The position numbers and the translations under genes are program-made. From positions 1-64,000 of the forward strand of contig JAROBA010000032.1 in the NCBI GenBank assembly GCA_029432815.1: a stretch of 64,000 bases of DNA, read 5' to 3'. This stretch comes from Pontiellaceae bacterium B1224 (GTDB taxonomy: Bacteria > Verrucomicrobiota > Kiritimatiellia > Kiritimatiellales > Pontiellaceae). Positions 41,160 to 48,696 of the stretch are shown here, in pieces. Every line of letters starts with the position of its first letter. Position 1 is the stretch's first letter. The notes beneath the pieces are model-generated. The model saw nothing but the letters and a program-made list of their open reading frames with translations, did not search any database and was not told where the DNA came from.

Positions 41160-42860
41160 ATGAATTGGATTAAAATCACCACGGTGGCCGTCGTTGTTGC
41201 GGTTGCGCCGGCAGTCACCCGGGCTGCTGTTGAAAAACCACAGATCATGGAAGAAGCCATGATCTCGATCACGGTTTCTGATTTGCACGGATTCCTCGAT
41301 GAAGTCGGCAATGTTGCTGCTCAGATCTCACCGATGATGAATGGCCCCATGATAAAAAATATGGTGGGCATGCAACTGGGCGATCCCGGTTTGGCTGGCA
41401 TCCCGACCGGAAGTGGTTTGTCCATTGTTGCGATGGATCCAACCAATATCTTTGCCGTCATCGAAGTGGCGGAAGCGCAGTCAGCAGGCTACATCAGTGT
41501 GGCTCAGTCGGTGATGCTTCAGGCCAAATATGCAAACGGGGTTCTGGTCCTTGCGGGAACACCGGAAGCTCTGGCCATGGGCGCGGAAAAAAGCGGCAAG
41601 GTTAAAAGCGCTCTTCTGACCAAACGCTCGCCGGAACTGTGTCTGGCCATGCAGCCCGCAGCCATGATTGAACGCAATCAAGAGGCCATCGACGGCTTTA
41701 TGCAGATGATGCCCGCCATGCTCGGACAGAGTATGATGAGTGCACCGGGTGCAACGCTGGAGTCGACCCAGGCCACGACGGAAATTATGGAAGGTGAAAT
41801 GATTGTTGGCATGTCGCTCGCGAAACAGTGTGCAACAGCAGAGATCAAACTGACGCCTAAGGGCGGATCGGTTCAACTGAGCAAGACCATTGTTCCAAAG
41901 GCCGGAACGGCGTTGGCTAAACTGGTAAATGCTCCGGTAGTGAACAAAGAAAATCCTAAAATCCATTCAGGCCTGCTGGATAAGGGAACCATTCTGATGG
42001 ACTTCTATTTTGCGAATCCTGAGGCGTTGGGTGAATTTGTGGCTACCGAAGTGGAACAGCTCATGAAAGAGCTCCAGTTGGAAGATGTTGATGCCGATGC
42101 GTTGACGGCCAATTTGAAAAAATGGTTCGAGCTGTATGGCATAGGAACCGGCAGTGAAATGGTGAGTTTCGGCGGTGCGGATGGACAGATGAGCATCCAA
42201 TACGTCACGGAAGTGTCAGATCCGGCCGCTTCATTGAATCTGCTGAAAAACATGGATAAGGATATGGCTCCGTTTTTCAAAATGTATGAAAGCTTCGGCA
42301 TGCCGATCACGACGGCCTTTAAAGAAAATGTGCGCGAATCAGACGGCATCAAGGTGAATGAGCTCAGCATGAGCTTTGATTTTTCAGGCATGGCACCCGA
42401 GCAGCGCCAGCAGATGGAATTGATGGGGCTCAGCAATATTGTCTATGAAGTGGCAGTGGATAACAACCTGATGCTCTATTCCGGCAAGGGCGAAATGGAA
42501 GCACTCATTAAGCGCGTGAAAAGCGGCGCTTCAACTCAATCGCCACTGAAAGCCCGTGCGGTTTATCCGAAGGGCGGCTTCTATTATTTCGATCTCGATA
42601 TGGGCGATTATATGACGCTGGTTTCCCGCATGCTGCCCGCCTCTCCCGAAACCGCCATGATGAAGCAGCAGATGAGTACACTGTTCGAGGGCGTGGATCC
42701 GCTCACATCAGCCGGCTTCAAGCAGAATGGCTGTGTGATGTGGAGCGTCAATATTCCCAGCGACCTGCTCGCAAAATACGGTCAGATGATCATGATGGCA
42801 CAGATGCAGCAAATGCAGCAGCAACCGGGAATGGCACCGCAAGGCATGCCGGTCCAGTAA
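41160..42860 (+). CDS. Met-rich exported protein, unknown
   Basis: The 566-residue protein begins with a signal peptide (MNWIKITTVAVVVAVAPAVTRA, given as positions 1-22). Met is unusually frequent throughout: SPMMNGPMIKNMVGMQLG, FMQMMPAMLGQSMMS and a C-terminal tail of MMAQMQQMQQQPG-type repeats. The remainder alternates helices and strands, without a domain I recognise. Met clusters can bind Cu(I) or soften oxidation damage, and an MsrA gene is in the window, but this is only suggestive. A large secreted protein of this kind may be an envelope or surface component. It lies 150 bp past the META pair and is followed at 20 bp by the AIM24-like gene. Confidence 0.7.
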   Translation: MNWIKITTVAVVVAVAPAVTRAAVEKPQIMEEAMISITVSDLHGFLDEVGNVAAQISPMMNGPMIKNMVGMQLGDPGLAGIPTGSGLSIVAMDPTNIFAVIEVAEAQSAGYISVAQSVMLQAKYANGVLVLAGTPEALAMGAEKSGKVKSALLTKRSPELCLAMQPAAMIERNQEAIDGFMQMMPAMLGQSMMSAPGATLESTQATTEIMEGEMIVGMSLAKQCATAEIKLTPKGGSVQLSKTIVPKAGTALAKLVNAPVVNKENPKIHSGLLDKGTILMDFYFANPEALGEFVATEVEQLMKELQLEDVDADALTANLKKWFELYGIGTGSEMVSFGGADGQMSIQYVTEVSDPAASLNLLKNMDKDMAPFFKMYESFGMPITTAFKENVRESDGIKVNELSMSFDFSGMAPEQRQQMELMGLSNIVYEVAVDNNLMLYSGKGEMEALIKRVKSGASTQSPLKARAVYPKGGFYYFDLDMGDYMTLVSRMLPASPETAMMKQQMSTLFEGVDPLTSAGFKQNGCVMWSVNIPSDLLAKYGQMIMMAQMQQMQQQPGMAPQGMPVQ

Positions 42861-42880
42861 TGTAAAAGGGGATACGAGCG

Positions 42881-43666
42881 ATGAAATGTCATGAAGTAGA
42901 CTACACGATTATCGGGGACGACCTGCAGACGGTCGAAGTGGAACTTGATCCCGCTGAAACTGTAATTGCCGAAGCCGGTGCCATGAACTGGATGGACGAT
43001 GGAATTTCGTTCGAAGCCAAAATGGGCGACGGTTCACAGGCCAACGAAAGTATGTTCGGGAAACTGCTGGGCGCCGGCAAACGCGCGCTCACAGGCGAAA
43101 GCCTGTTCATGACACACTTCACGAATGTGGGGCAGGGCAAAAAATGCGTCACCTTCGGCGCGCCCTATCCCGGAAAGATAGTCGCCCTCAATATGGCTGA
43201 TTGCGGCGGAGATATTCTCTGTCAGAAAGATGCCTTTCTCTGCGCCGCGATGGGAACCAAAATTGATATTGCCTTCACGAAAAAGTTCGGTGCGGGCTTA
43301 TTCGGTGGAGAAGGGTTTATTCTTCAGCGACTGCTCGGCGATGGCATGGCCTTTATGCATGCCGGCGGAACGGTGGTGAAAAAGGAGCTGAACAACGAAG
43401 TGATCCGGGTCGACACCGGTTGCATCGTGGCCTTCGATCCGGGCATCGACTACAGCATTGAACGCGTCGGACTCAAGTCGGCCTTCTTTGGCGGGGAGGG
43501 CTTATTCCTTGCCACCTTGCGCGGAACCGGGACGGTCTACCTCCAGAGCCTGCCGTTCTCGCGCCTGGCCGACCGCATCATTGAGCACGCCCCGAAAACA
43601 GGCGGAGACCACCAGGGCGAAGGCTCTGTGCTCGGCGGCCTTGGTGACCTGATTGGTGGTCGTTAA
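42881..43666 (+). CDS. AIM24 / TIGR00266 family protein
   Basis: The 261-residue protein matches the TIGR00266/AIM24 family: the start [48 protein letters not shown], and late [22 protein letters not shown]. The fold is a double-stranded beta-helix, tryptophan-RNA-attenuator-like trimer in related structures; yeast AIM24 helps mitochondrial membrane organisation and bacterial roles are uncertain. The C-terminal tail is Gly-rich ([15 protein letters not shown]). It is closely downstream of the Met-rich exported protein but itself has no signal peptide. A dispersed hairpin repeat and a terminator follow. Confidence 0.9.
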   Translation: MKCHEVDYTIIGDDLQTVEVELDPAETVIAEAGAMNWMDDGISFEAKMGDGSQANESMFGKLLGAGKRALTGESLFMTHFTNVGQGKKCVTFGAPYPGKIVALNMADCGGDILCQKDAFLCAAMGTKIDIAFTKKFGAGLFGGEGFILQRLLGDGMAFMHAGGTVVKKELNNEVIRVDTGCIVAFDPGIDYSIERVGLKSAFFGGEGLFLATLRGTGTVYLQSLPFSRLADRIIEHAPKTGGDHQGEGSVLGGLGDLIGGR

Positions 43667-43671
43667 AAGTA

Positions 43672-43740
43672 GAACGGGCATCTTGCCCGTTACGGCTGGC
43701 AATGTGCTGTGCGGAACCATGGGCGGGACGCCCATGCCAC
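43672..43740. repeat. dispersed TGKMPV-type hairpin repeat, copy 1
   Basis: AACGGGCA-TCT-TGCCCGTT (43673-43691) is followed by GGGCGGGACGCCCATGCCAC. On the reverse strand it reads TGKMPVLL, a string familiar from false ORFs in PVC genomes. A second copy is at 51670-51715. REP-like element; no transposase nearby. Confidence 0.75.
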
Positions 43741-43744
43741 AATG

Positions 43745-43773
43745 AATCCCGTCGATTCCGGCGGGATTTTTTT
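43745..43773 (+). terminator. terminator of the AIM24-like gene
   Basis: AATCCCG (43745-43751) with CGGGATT (43762-43768) followed by T7. The same stem with nearly the same loop recurs at 48411-48436 and 48577-48607. Confidence 0.8.
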
Positions 43774-44038
43774 AGTTATATGAGACGAGAGCGAAGCAGG
43801 AGCCGATCAGTAGCAGCGGCGTCGCGATGAGAACCGTAAGAATGCCCAGTGCGATGTAGGGGCGTAGTTTAATGAATGCCACGAGGGTCGCCACAAGGAG
43901 TGCAGCGCCGGCCAAGAGCAATGGAATGAACATCTCATTCGTGAACATCAATATAACGGCTATGACTGCGGGAATCAGGCTGGGGATTAATCCTTTGAGG
44001 AAATCTTTTCCTCGGTAGCGTGGATCGAGTTGCGTCAT
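43772..44038 (-). CDS. small membrane protein ending the lipid-type radical SAM operon
   Basis: The 88-residue protein begins MTQLDPRYRGKDFLKG and has three hydrophobic segments (LIPAVIAVILMF, FIPLLLAGAALLVATLVAF, IALGILTVLIATPLLLIG). Its ATG overlaps the Lgt-like stop by 4 bp, so it is translationally coupled. The LDPRYRGKDF opening resembles the DPRF strings in the C-termini of paralogues A and B of the other radical SAM operon; whether this reflects homology is unclear. No family recognised. Confidence 0.65.
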   Translation of the reverse strand: MTQLDPRYRGKDFLKGLIPSLIPAVIAVILMFTNEMFIPLLLAGAALLVATLVAFIKLRPYIALGILTVLIATPLLLIGSCFALVSYN

Positions 44039-44760
44039 GGTGTGTCCTCCTTGGGTTTCATCAGTTGGCTCTTAGCGAAAAGGATCAGTATTCCGGCGAT
44101 GCAGATCCATTGGTACGTGGTCAGCCCGAATTGAACCGGATGCGGGCGGATAAATTCTTCCAGAAAACGGAATGCAAAGTAGGCCATGAAAAAGCGGCTG
44201 AGCAGGGTGCCGGGCGGTGCCGTATTCCGGGCGCGCTGGATCAGGAAAAAAGCGGTCAGGCAAAAGAGTCCTTCATAAAGCTGGGTAGGGTGTCGGGCAA
44301 TGCCGTCACCGAAATCGACGCCGCAGGCAAACGGCTTCCCGTAGCAGCATCCGTTCAGCAGACAGCCCAGACGGCCGATCGCCATGCCGAGCGCAATCGG
44401 TGCGGCCAGCAGGTTTCCGTAGCGTCCACGGATGCCGAGTTTCCTTTTAATGAAAAGCACACCAAGCGTTCCGCCAACCAAGCCGCCGACAATGGTGCGT
44501 CCAGTGAGCAGCGCCTCTAAACTGAAGCCATAGCGCAGGTTCAACAGAATCACCGGTAGCTTCGCGCCGATCAGTCCGCCGAAGAACGCCGCCAGTGCAA
44601 TCGGGAGCAGATGTTCGGACGACTGCCCGCTCTTTTTTGCATTATAGCGATACACCGCAAACGCCGCCGCAAAAGCGAGCAGCATACAAATCGGATAAAT
44701 AGGAATGCTTTGCGGGCAGAGTCCCCAACCTTCCGGTACGCTGTGCGTTCGCTCTAGCAC
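44035..44760 (-). CDS. Lgt-like (prolipoprotein diacylglyceryl transferase family) membrane protein
   Basis: The start is GTG at 44760, eight nt after AGGAAA. The 241-residue product has about seven membrane helices and Lgt-family marks: FFGGLIGAKLPVILLNL, GRTIVGGLVGGTLGVLF, PIALGMAIGRLGCLLNGCCY and RHPTQLYEGLFCL (Lgt itself has RxGNFINxE and HPxxLYE). The Asn-Gly-Cys-Cys-Tyr variant marks a divergent branch, so diacylglyceryl transfer to lipoproteins is not assured. It belongs to an operon with radical SAM and ICMT-like enzymes. An unusual strong inverted repeat (44797-44860) separates it from the ICMT-like gene. Confidence 0.83.
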   Translation of the reverse strand: MLERTHSVPEGWGLCPQSIPIYPICMLLAFAAAFAVYRYNAKKSGQSSEHLLPIALAAFFGGLIGAKLPVILLNLRYGFSLEALLTGRTIVGGLVGGTLGVLFIKRKLGIRGRYGNLLAAPIALGMAIGRLGCLLNGCCYGKPFACGVDFGDGIARHPTQLYEGLFCLTAFFLIQRARNTAPPGTLLSRFFMAYFAFRFLEEFIRPHPVQFGLTTYQWICIAGILILFAKSQLMKPKEDTP

Positions 44761-44796
44761 TGATTGTTTCCTTTCATACTGGGTCTCTTATATTTC

Positions 44797-44860
44797 ACAG
44801 AATAATTAGGACAAAATAATTCCTGTCAGCCGGGTAATCATTCTGTCCTAATTATTCTGT
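44797..44860. repeat. element with 17-bp inverted repeats, ACARAATRATT family, copy 1
   Basis: ACAGAATAATTAGGACA (44797-44813) pairs perfectly with TGTCCTAATTATTCTGT (44844-44860) around 30 nt. Each arm is a pair of near-repeats ACARAATAATT. The right arm includes the stop codon of the ICMT-like gene. A related element occurs at 46859-46915. Confidence 0.8.
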
Positions 44861-45454
44861 ATAAACTTCCTTCTCACTGTTCTTTCTTCCAATCATTGGA
44901 AAAAAGCGGCCGGTCATTTTCCGATAGTCGGAATAAGTATCACCGAAGGTTTTGATGAGCGCCTGTTCTTCCAGGTTCGAGCGGTAGACCATGGCCGGAA
45001 TAAAAATGACGGTGTTCTCAATTGCGGCCAGCGGATTGAGGTAGGCGAGCGCCGCGCCGTAAAACATCCAGATGATCGAGGCATAGAGCGGGTGGCGGAC
45101 GATCCGGTACGGGCCGCCCGTAACCAGTTGCTGATCGTCGTAGATGCGCACGTGATCCGCCCAGTTGGTTTTCAGGAAAACGCGTCCCCAGATATTAAAG
45201 CCCGCACCGAAGATCATCAGCACCAGCCCGAAAGAGCGAAACACGATGAAGCCTTCCGGCTCCAGCGCACTCCATCGAAGGCGGATCGTGATATAAAGCA
45301 GAATGAAAAAGGCGGCCATGCTGGCGGTGGCCACCGGACTGCGCCGCTCGCGGAAGGTGCGGTCCTTTTCGGTGTTCAAAAAGTTAAACGCAATCGCGGC
45401 CAGCATGGCCAGTACGCACAAGGCTGTGACGCCATCTGCAATTCCGTTAAACAC
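44852..45454 (-). CDS. isoprenylcysteine carboxyl methyltransferase-like membrane enzyme
   Basis: The 200-residue protein (GTG start at 45454, 8-bp overlap with the radical SAM gene) has four or five membrane helices. Its C-terminal half shows the phospholipid-methyltransferase/ICMT signature: LVTGGPYRIVRHPLYASII, NTVIFIPAMVYRSNLEEQAL and FGDTYSDYRKMTGRFFP, with the SAM-binding RHP and the EE pair. Relatives methylate isoprenylated proteins, phosphatidylethanolamine or other membrane lipids. Its coupling to a Tes-like radical SAM and an Lgt-like protein suggests methylation of a lipid or head group. Palindrome 44887 is read FPMIG. Confidence 0.86.
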   Translation of the reverse strand: MFNGIADGVTALCVLAMLAAIAFNFLNTEKDRTFRERRSPVATASMAAFFILLYITIRLRWSALEPEGFIVFRSFGLVLMIFGAGFNIWGRVFLKTNWADHVRIYDDQQLVTGGPYRIVRHPLYASIIWMFYGAALAYLNPLAAIENTVIFIPAMVYRSNLEEQALIKTFGDTYSDYRKMTGRFFPMIGRKNSEKEVYTE

Positions 45455-46778
45455 GCTGCCCCCGGTAGATCGTATTAAATGCGGAGAACGGAATCTTGGT
45501 TCCGTCCGGCTGCAGAATATGCGCGCACTCGCGGCTGGCTCGATTCAGGTCGAAGTTCCAGCCATCGAGGAAACTTGCCACGGTAATGTGGAAGAATCGC
45601 TCGTGCACCAGGCGGGACCGCTCCTCCACCGACAGATTCAGCAGATTGGGCGGAAGCCGTTTGGTCAGTTCCTTCAGAATGGCATCGCCTTTACACAGGC
45701 AGGCTCCGGCGGCGGCTTCGAAAAGATCCTCCACCGAGGTGGTCAGCGGGTTGCCGTTCCAGACATCGGAAAGTACGCGCGGGATCGGTTTCCAATCATT
45801 GGAAACCTTTTCCAGATAAACCATGCTTGCCAGTCCGCAGGAGAGCGGGATGAAATTTTCGGTGTCGAGCAGCTCGGCGGCGGTGCGGCTGAGCACATTC
45901 ACCACTTCGGTCTGTGTGACCCGTTCGGTCGGCGCGGCAAGTTCCGGGTTGCGGCCGAAATAGGCCTCGCACTGAAAGTTGATGCCGCGCACGGTCGGGT
46001 GTTCAAGCGCATAGCGCAGCAGATCGCCTGCCTGTTCCAAATTCAGCCCGCGCCGCAGCGTGGCCACCAGCGTGGCGGGAATTCCGTGTTGAGCGAGGGC
46101 TGATAGCGCCGCCTCTTTTTCGGCCAGCAAGGGCCGACCGCGCAATTCCTGATAGATGCCGTCATTGAGCCCGTCGAACTGGAGATAGACTTCAAAGCCA
46201 TTGCCCAGTTTTGCGAGTTCGGCCACGTCGATCCCGCCTTTCTGTAGCGAAAGCCCGTTGGTGTTGAGCATCACATATTTGAACGGTCGGGCCATCGCCG
46301 CGCGCAGAATCTCCAGTATCTGCGGGTGGCAGGTCGGTTCGCCGCCGCTGATCTGCAAAACTTCCGGTTTGCCGTTGGCCGATTCAACCGCCGCGTCGAG
46401 CATGCGTCCGATGGTTTCCAATGATTGGAAATCGCCGGGGCCGGAATCCGCATAACAGACCGGGCAGCCCAGATCGCAGGCATCGGTGACTTCAATCAGG
46501 GCAATGCAGCTCTTTTGATGGTGATTCGGGCAGAGGCCGCAGTCGAACGGGCATCCGCGGTTTTCCAAGGTCTGGAATTTTTCGGGCGGGCGATTCGGAC
46601 GACGGGCGGCGGACCAGCGTTTGTAAAGTGCGGCGTCGTGCTCAACGATCGAGCTGCGGGGTCCGCAGTTCGGGCAGTCGGACTCCAAAAACAAGTGGCC
46701 GTCCTTTTCCGCGATTTGCGCCGGAACCACAGCGGCGCAGGGCACGCAGTACGACTCAGTCTGCTCGGGATTGCTCAT
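45447..46778 (-). CDS. radical SAM protein resembling tetraether synthase (Tes/MJ0619) family
   Basis: The 443-residue protein has an N-terminal Cys pair (YCVPCAAVVPAQI) and CPNCG, then RGCPFDCGLCPNHHQKSC and the radical SAM cluster motif CDLGCPVCYADSG (C-x3-C-x2-C, about residue 95-105), SGGEPTCHP and a C-terminal CLCKG. The CPYDCGLC-type segment followed by VTDACDLGCPVC is the pattern of the MJ0619/Tes group, which joins lipid tails in archaeal tetraethers. Bacterial homologues exist but not all have that activity. The co-encoded ICMT- and Lgt-like membrane enzymes fit lipid chemistry. Palindromes at 45790, 46416 (FQSLE) and 46563 (FQTLE): three within one gene. Confidence 0.82.
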   Translation of the reverse strand: MSNPEQTESYCVPCAAVVPAQIAEKDGHLFLESDCPNCGPRSSIVEHDAALYKRWSAARRPNRPPEKFQTLENRGCPFDCGLCPNHHQKSCIALIEVTDACDLGCPVCYADSGPGDFQSLETIGRMLDAAVESANGKPEVLQISGGEPTCHPQILEILRAAMARPFKYVMLNTNGLSLQKGGIDVAELAKLGNGFEVYLQFDGLNDGIYQELRGRPLLAEKEAALSALAQHGIPATLVATLRRGLNLEQAGDLLRYALEHPTVRGINFQCEAYFGRNPELAAPTERVTQTEVVNVLSRTAAELLDTENFIPLSCGLASMVYLEKVSNDWKPIPRVLSDVWNGNPLTTSVEDLFEAAAGACLCKGDAILKELTKRLPPNLLNLSVEERSRLVHERFFHITVASFLDGWNFDLNRASRECAHILQPDGTKIPFSAFNTIYRGQRV

Positions 46779-47121
46779 AGGTACTCCCCATTCTATCTTC
46801 TTCCGATTTTTATGTTCCTTAGCGCATTTCCCTAAATCAGCTCCATAAAAAGATGTTTGACAAAATAATTACGGACAAAATGATTTTTTTTCTTACCTGC
46901 AAGGAATTATTTTGTAAAAATTTCTGCTGCGTAGCCGCGTTAGTTTATTCCAGATTAAAACCCGTATTGTCGCATCCGGAATTTGGCCCGCAAGGCATTT
47001 TCCCGGTTTTCTTCCGGGTTATCTGTCATCAGGTAGTATTATTGGATTTATATGAGGAATTATTTAAATATTTTTGGAACAACTGATTGATTATTCTATG
47101 TATATTTGGAATTAATGCCAT
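46779..47121. other. 343-bp gap upstream of the radical SAM operon and DUF4143 gene
   Basis: The divergent promoters of both neighbours must lie here. It contains the AT-rich repeat at 46859-46915 and a CCCGG-N7-CCGGG hairpin (47002-47018). A 77-codon frame at 46853-47086 runs through the repeat and is judged spurious. Base composition is more AT-rich than the genes on either side. Confidence 0.6.
46859..46915. repeat. ACARAATRATT-family element, copy 2
   Basis: GACAAAATAATT (46859-46870) and GACAAAATGATT (46874-46885) are direct near-repeats; AATTATTTTGT (46905-46915) is inverted relative to the first. It is related to the element at 44797-44860; the two bracket the radical SAM and ICMT-like genes. 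Confidence 0.7.
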
Positions 47122-48336
47122 GTGAAGAGGTTCATATATAGCGATTTAATTAAGCATTTGCCGAAAAAACAGGTGACGCTTTTGGTCGGAGCGCGGCAGG
47201 TGGGGAAAACCACATTGCTGAAGCAAGTGAACGATCATCTGAAGGCGTCCGGAAAACCGTCCTTTTTCTTATCTTTGGAAAATAGGCAGACGCTTCAGTT
47301 ATTGAACGAGAGCCCGCAAAACCTTTTTCAGCTGATTCCTGCACCGATGGATGGAGCTCGGATGACGCTGCTGATCGATGAAATTCAATATCTGGATGAT
47401 CCGTCAAACTTCCTGAAGTTCCATTATGACGTTTCGGGAGAGCAACTGAAGTTTGTCGTCACCGGCTCCTCTCATTTTTACATCGATCGAAAATTCAAAG
47501 ATTCGATGGCCGGGCGCAAGCGAATCTTTGAACTCCCCTCGCTGGGGCTCGATGAAGTGCTTCATTTTCGGGGACGGGACGATTTGGTCCCGTATGTGGG
47601 CTCTGGACAGATTCCTTTGCTGTACAAAGATGAAATTATGCAGCACTTCTACGACTATCTGGTCTATGGCGGCTATCCGGACGTGGTGCTGGCTACGGAT
47701 TTATCCGAGCGCCGGGAAATTCTGAAAGAGTTGCGCAACTCCTATGCGAAAAAGGATGTGCAGGAAGCCGGACTTCAGCATCCTGATCTCTATCTTCGCC
47801 TGATGAAAATCACGGCCGACCAGATCAGCTCCCTGTTTAACGTCAACGCACTCGCCTCCGAGCTTTCAGCCGACAACAAAACGCTCAAAAACTATCTATG
47901 GGTCATGCAGAAATCTTTTCACGTCCACTGCGTATCGCCGTTTCATAAACGAGTTGCCAGTGAATTGAGAAAAATGCCCAAGGTCTTCTTTGCCGATCTC
48001 GGACTGCGCAATAGCCTGCTCAACAACTTCTCGCCCATCGGTGCACGAGAAGATCGAGGAGAATTGCTCGAAAATTATGTCTACCTGCGCCTGAAACAGG
48101 CCGCTGAAGAAGAGCGCGTCAAATATTGGCGTACCCAGAACAAGCAGGAGGTCGACTTTGTCGTCCAGCATGACGACGGAATGGCCGCCGCCTTTGAAGT
48201 CAAATGGAATGAAAAATCATTCCGCGACTCAAAATTCGCCTACTTCCGCAAAACCTACCCCGAAATTCCGCTTCAATGCATCTCCCTCGCCAACGCCTTT
48301 GAAGCCGACTTTTCCGCGGGAGGAATCGCTGAATGA
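47122..48336 (+). CDS. AAA-type ATPase with DUF4143 domain
   Basis: Starts with GTG at 47122. The 404-residue protein has Walker A GARQVGKTTLL (about residue 23-33), Walker B MTLLIDEIQYL and a Sensor-like VVTGSSHF in the N-terminal AAA domain, then the winged-helix and C-terminal DUF4143 nuclease-like domain with TQNKQEVDFVVQ and AAFEVKWNEK (Glu-Val-Lys of the restriction-endonuclease-like fold). Proteins of this family are numerous and patchily distributed in bacteria; functions are unclear, and many are considered part of horizontally moving gene pools. No palindrome is inside, and codon use does not look very different. Confidence 0.9.
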   Translation: MKRFIYSDLIKHLPKKQVTLLVGARQVGKTTLLKQVNDHLKASGKPSFFLSLENRQTLQLLNESPQNLFQLIPAPMDGARMTLLIDEIQYLDDPSNFLKFHYDVSGEQLKFVVTGSSHFYIDRKFKDSMAGRKRIFELPSLGLDEVLHFRGRDDLVPYVGSGQIPLLYKDEIMQHFYDYLVYGGYPDVVLATDLSERREILKELRNSYAKKDVQEAGLQHPDLYLRLMKITADQISSLFNVNALASELSADNKTLKNYLWVMQKSFHVHCVSPFHKRVASELRKMPKVFFADLGLRNSLLNNFSPIGAREDRGELLENYVYLRLKQAAEEERVKYWRTQNKQEVDFVVQHDDGMAAAFEVKWNEKSFRDSKFAYFRKTYPEIPLQCISLANAFEADFSAGGIAE

Positions 48337-48410
48337 AACTGCTCGCTGCCTTCTGACGCGGTAACGTCCGCCTGCTCTGACGCAATCTTTCCAATCCTTG
48401 GAAGAATGTA

Positions 48411-48436
48411 AATCCCGTCGGATTCGGCGGGATTTG
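48411..48436 (+). terminator. repeat-type stem-loop after the DUF4143 gene
   Basis: AATCCCG pairs with CGGGATT, followed by TTGTTATT. It is nearly identical in stem and loop to 43745-43768 and 48577-48607, which suggests a mobile or frequently copied terminator. Confidence 0.6.
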
Positions 48437-48483
48437 TTATTGCGCAGCGTGGGGCTAATATCCCGATGCTTGCAGTGTGTAAT

Positions 48484-48568
48484 TTGTAGGGCTGAAATGG
48501 CTGAGGCACGACGCCTTTCAGCCGAACTGGAGGGAAGGTCTCCTTCGTCAACCGTTCCCTCCCTACAA
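48484..48568. repeat. 85-bp cruciform element
   Basis: Terminal inverted repeats TTGTAGGG (48484-48491) and CCCTACAA (48561-48568) enclose two hairpins: one with arms near GGCTGAAA and TTTCAGCC, and one with arms near GGAGGGAA and TTCCCTCC. This is the layout of a REP/MITE-like folded element. Confidence 0.7.
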
Positions 48569-48576
48569 TAAACAGG

Positions 48577-48607
48577 TATCCCGTCGGATTCGGCGGGGTT
48601 TGTTATT
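48577..48607 (+). terminator. third copy of the ATCCCG stem-loop
   Basis: ATCCCG pairs with CGGGGT in an otherwise identical context to 48411-48436, 90 bp upstream of the purL start. Confidence 0.5.
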
Positions 48608-48696
48608 TTCCCGCTGTTCTTGGTTTAACCCGCCCGTCTTTATAGCTATGGTCCCCGTTTTACTTGAAAAAGAACCTCATCGGGTGGAGCAGGACT

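Larger units (their letters stand above)
48337..48696. other. 360-bp gap of repeats between DUF4143 and purL
   Basis: It contains palindrome copy 48389-48403, a stem AATCCCG/CGGGATT (48411-48434), an 85-bp element (48484-48568), a second copy of the stem (48577-48607), and the purL leader. No ORF is supported. GGTGGAGCAGGA precedes the purL ATG. Confidence 0.7.

Noticed and set aside
46853-47086. 77-codon ORF upstream of the DUF4143 gene
   Set aside because: It begins inside an interspersed repeat and its first residues merely translate the repeat; no ribosome site.
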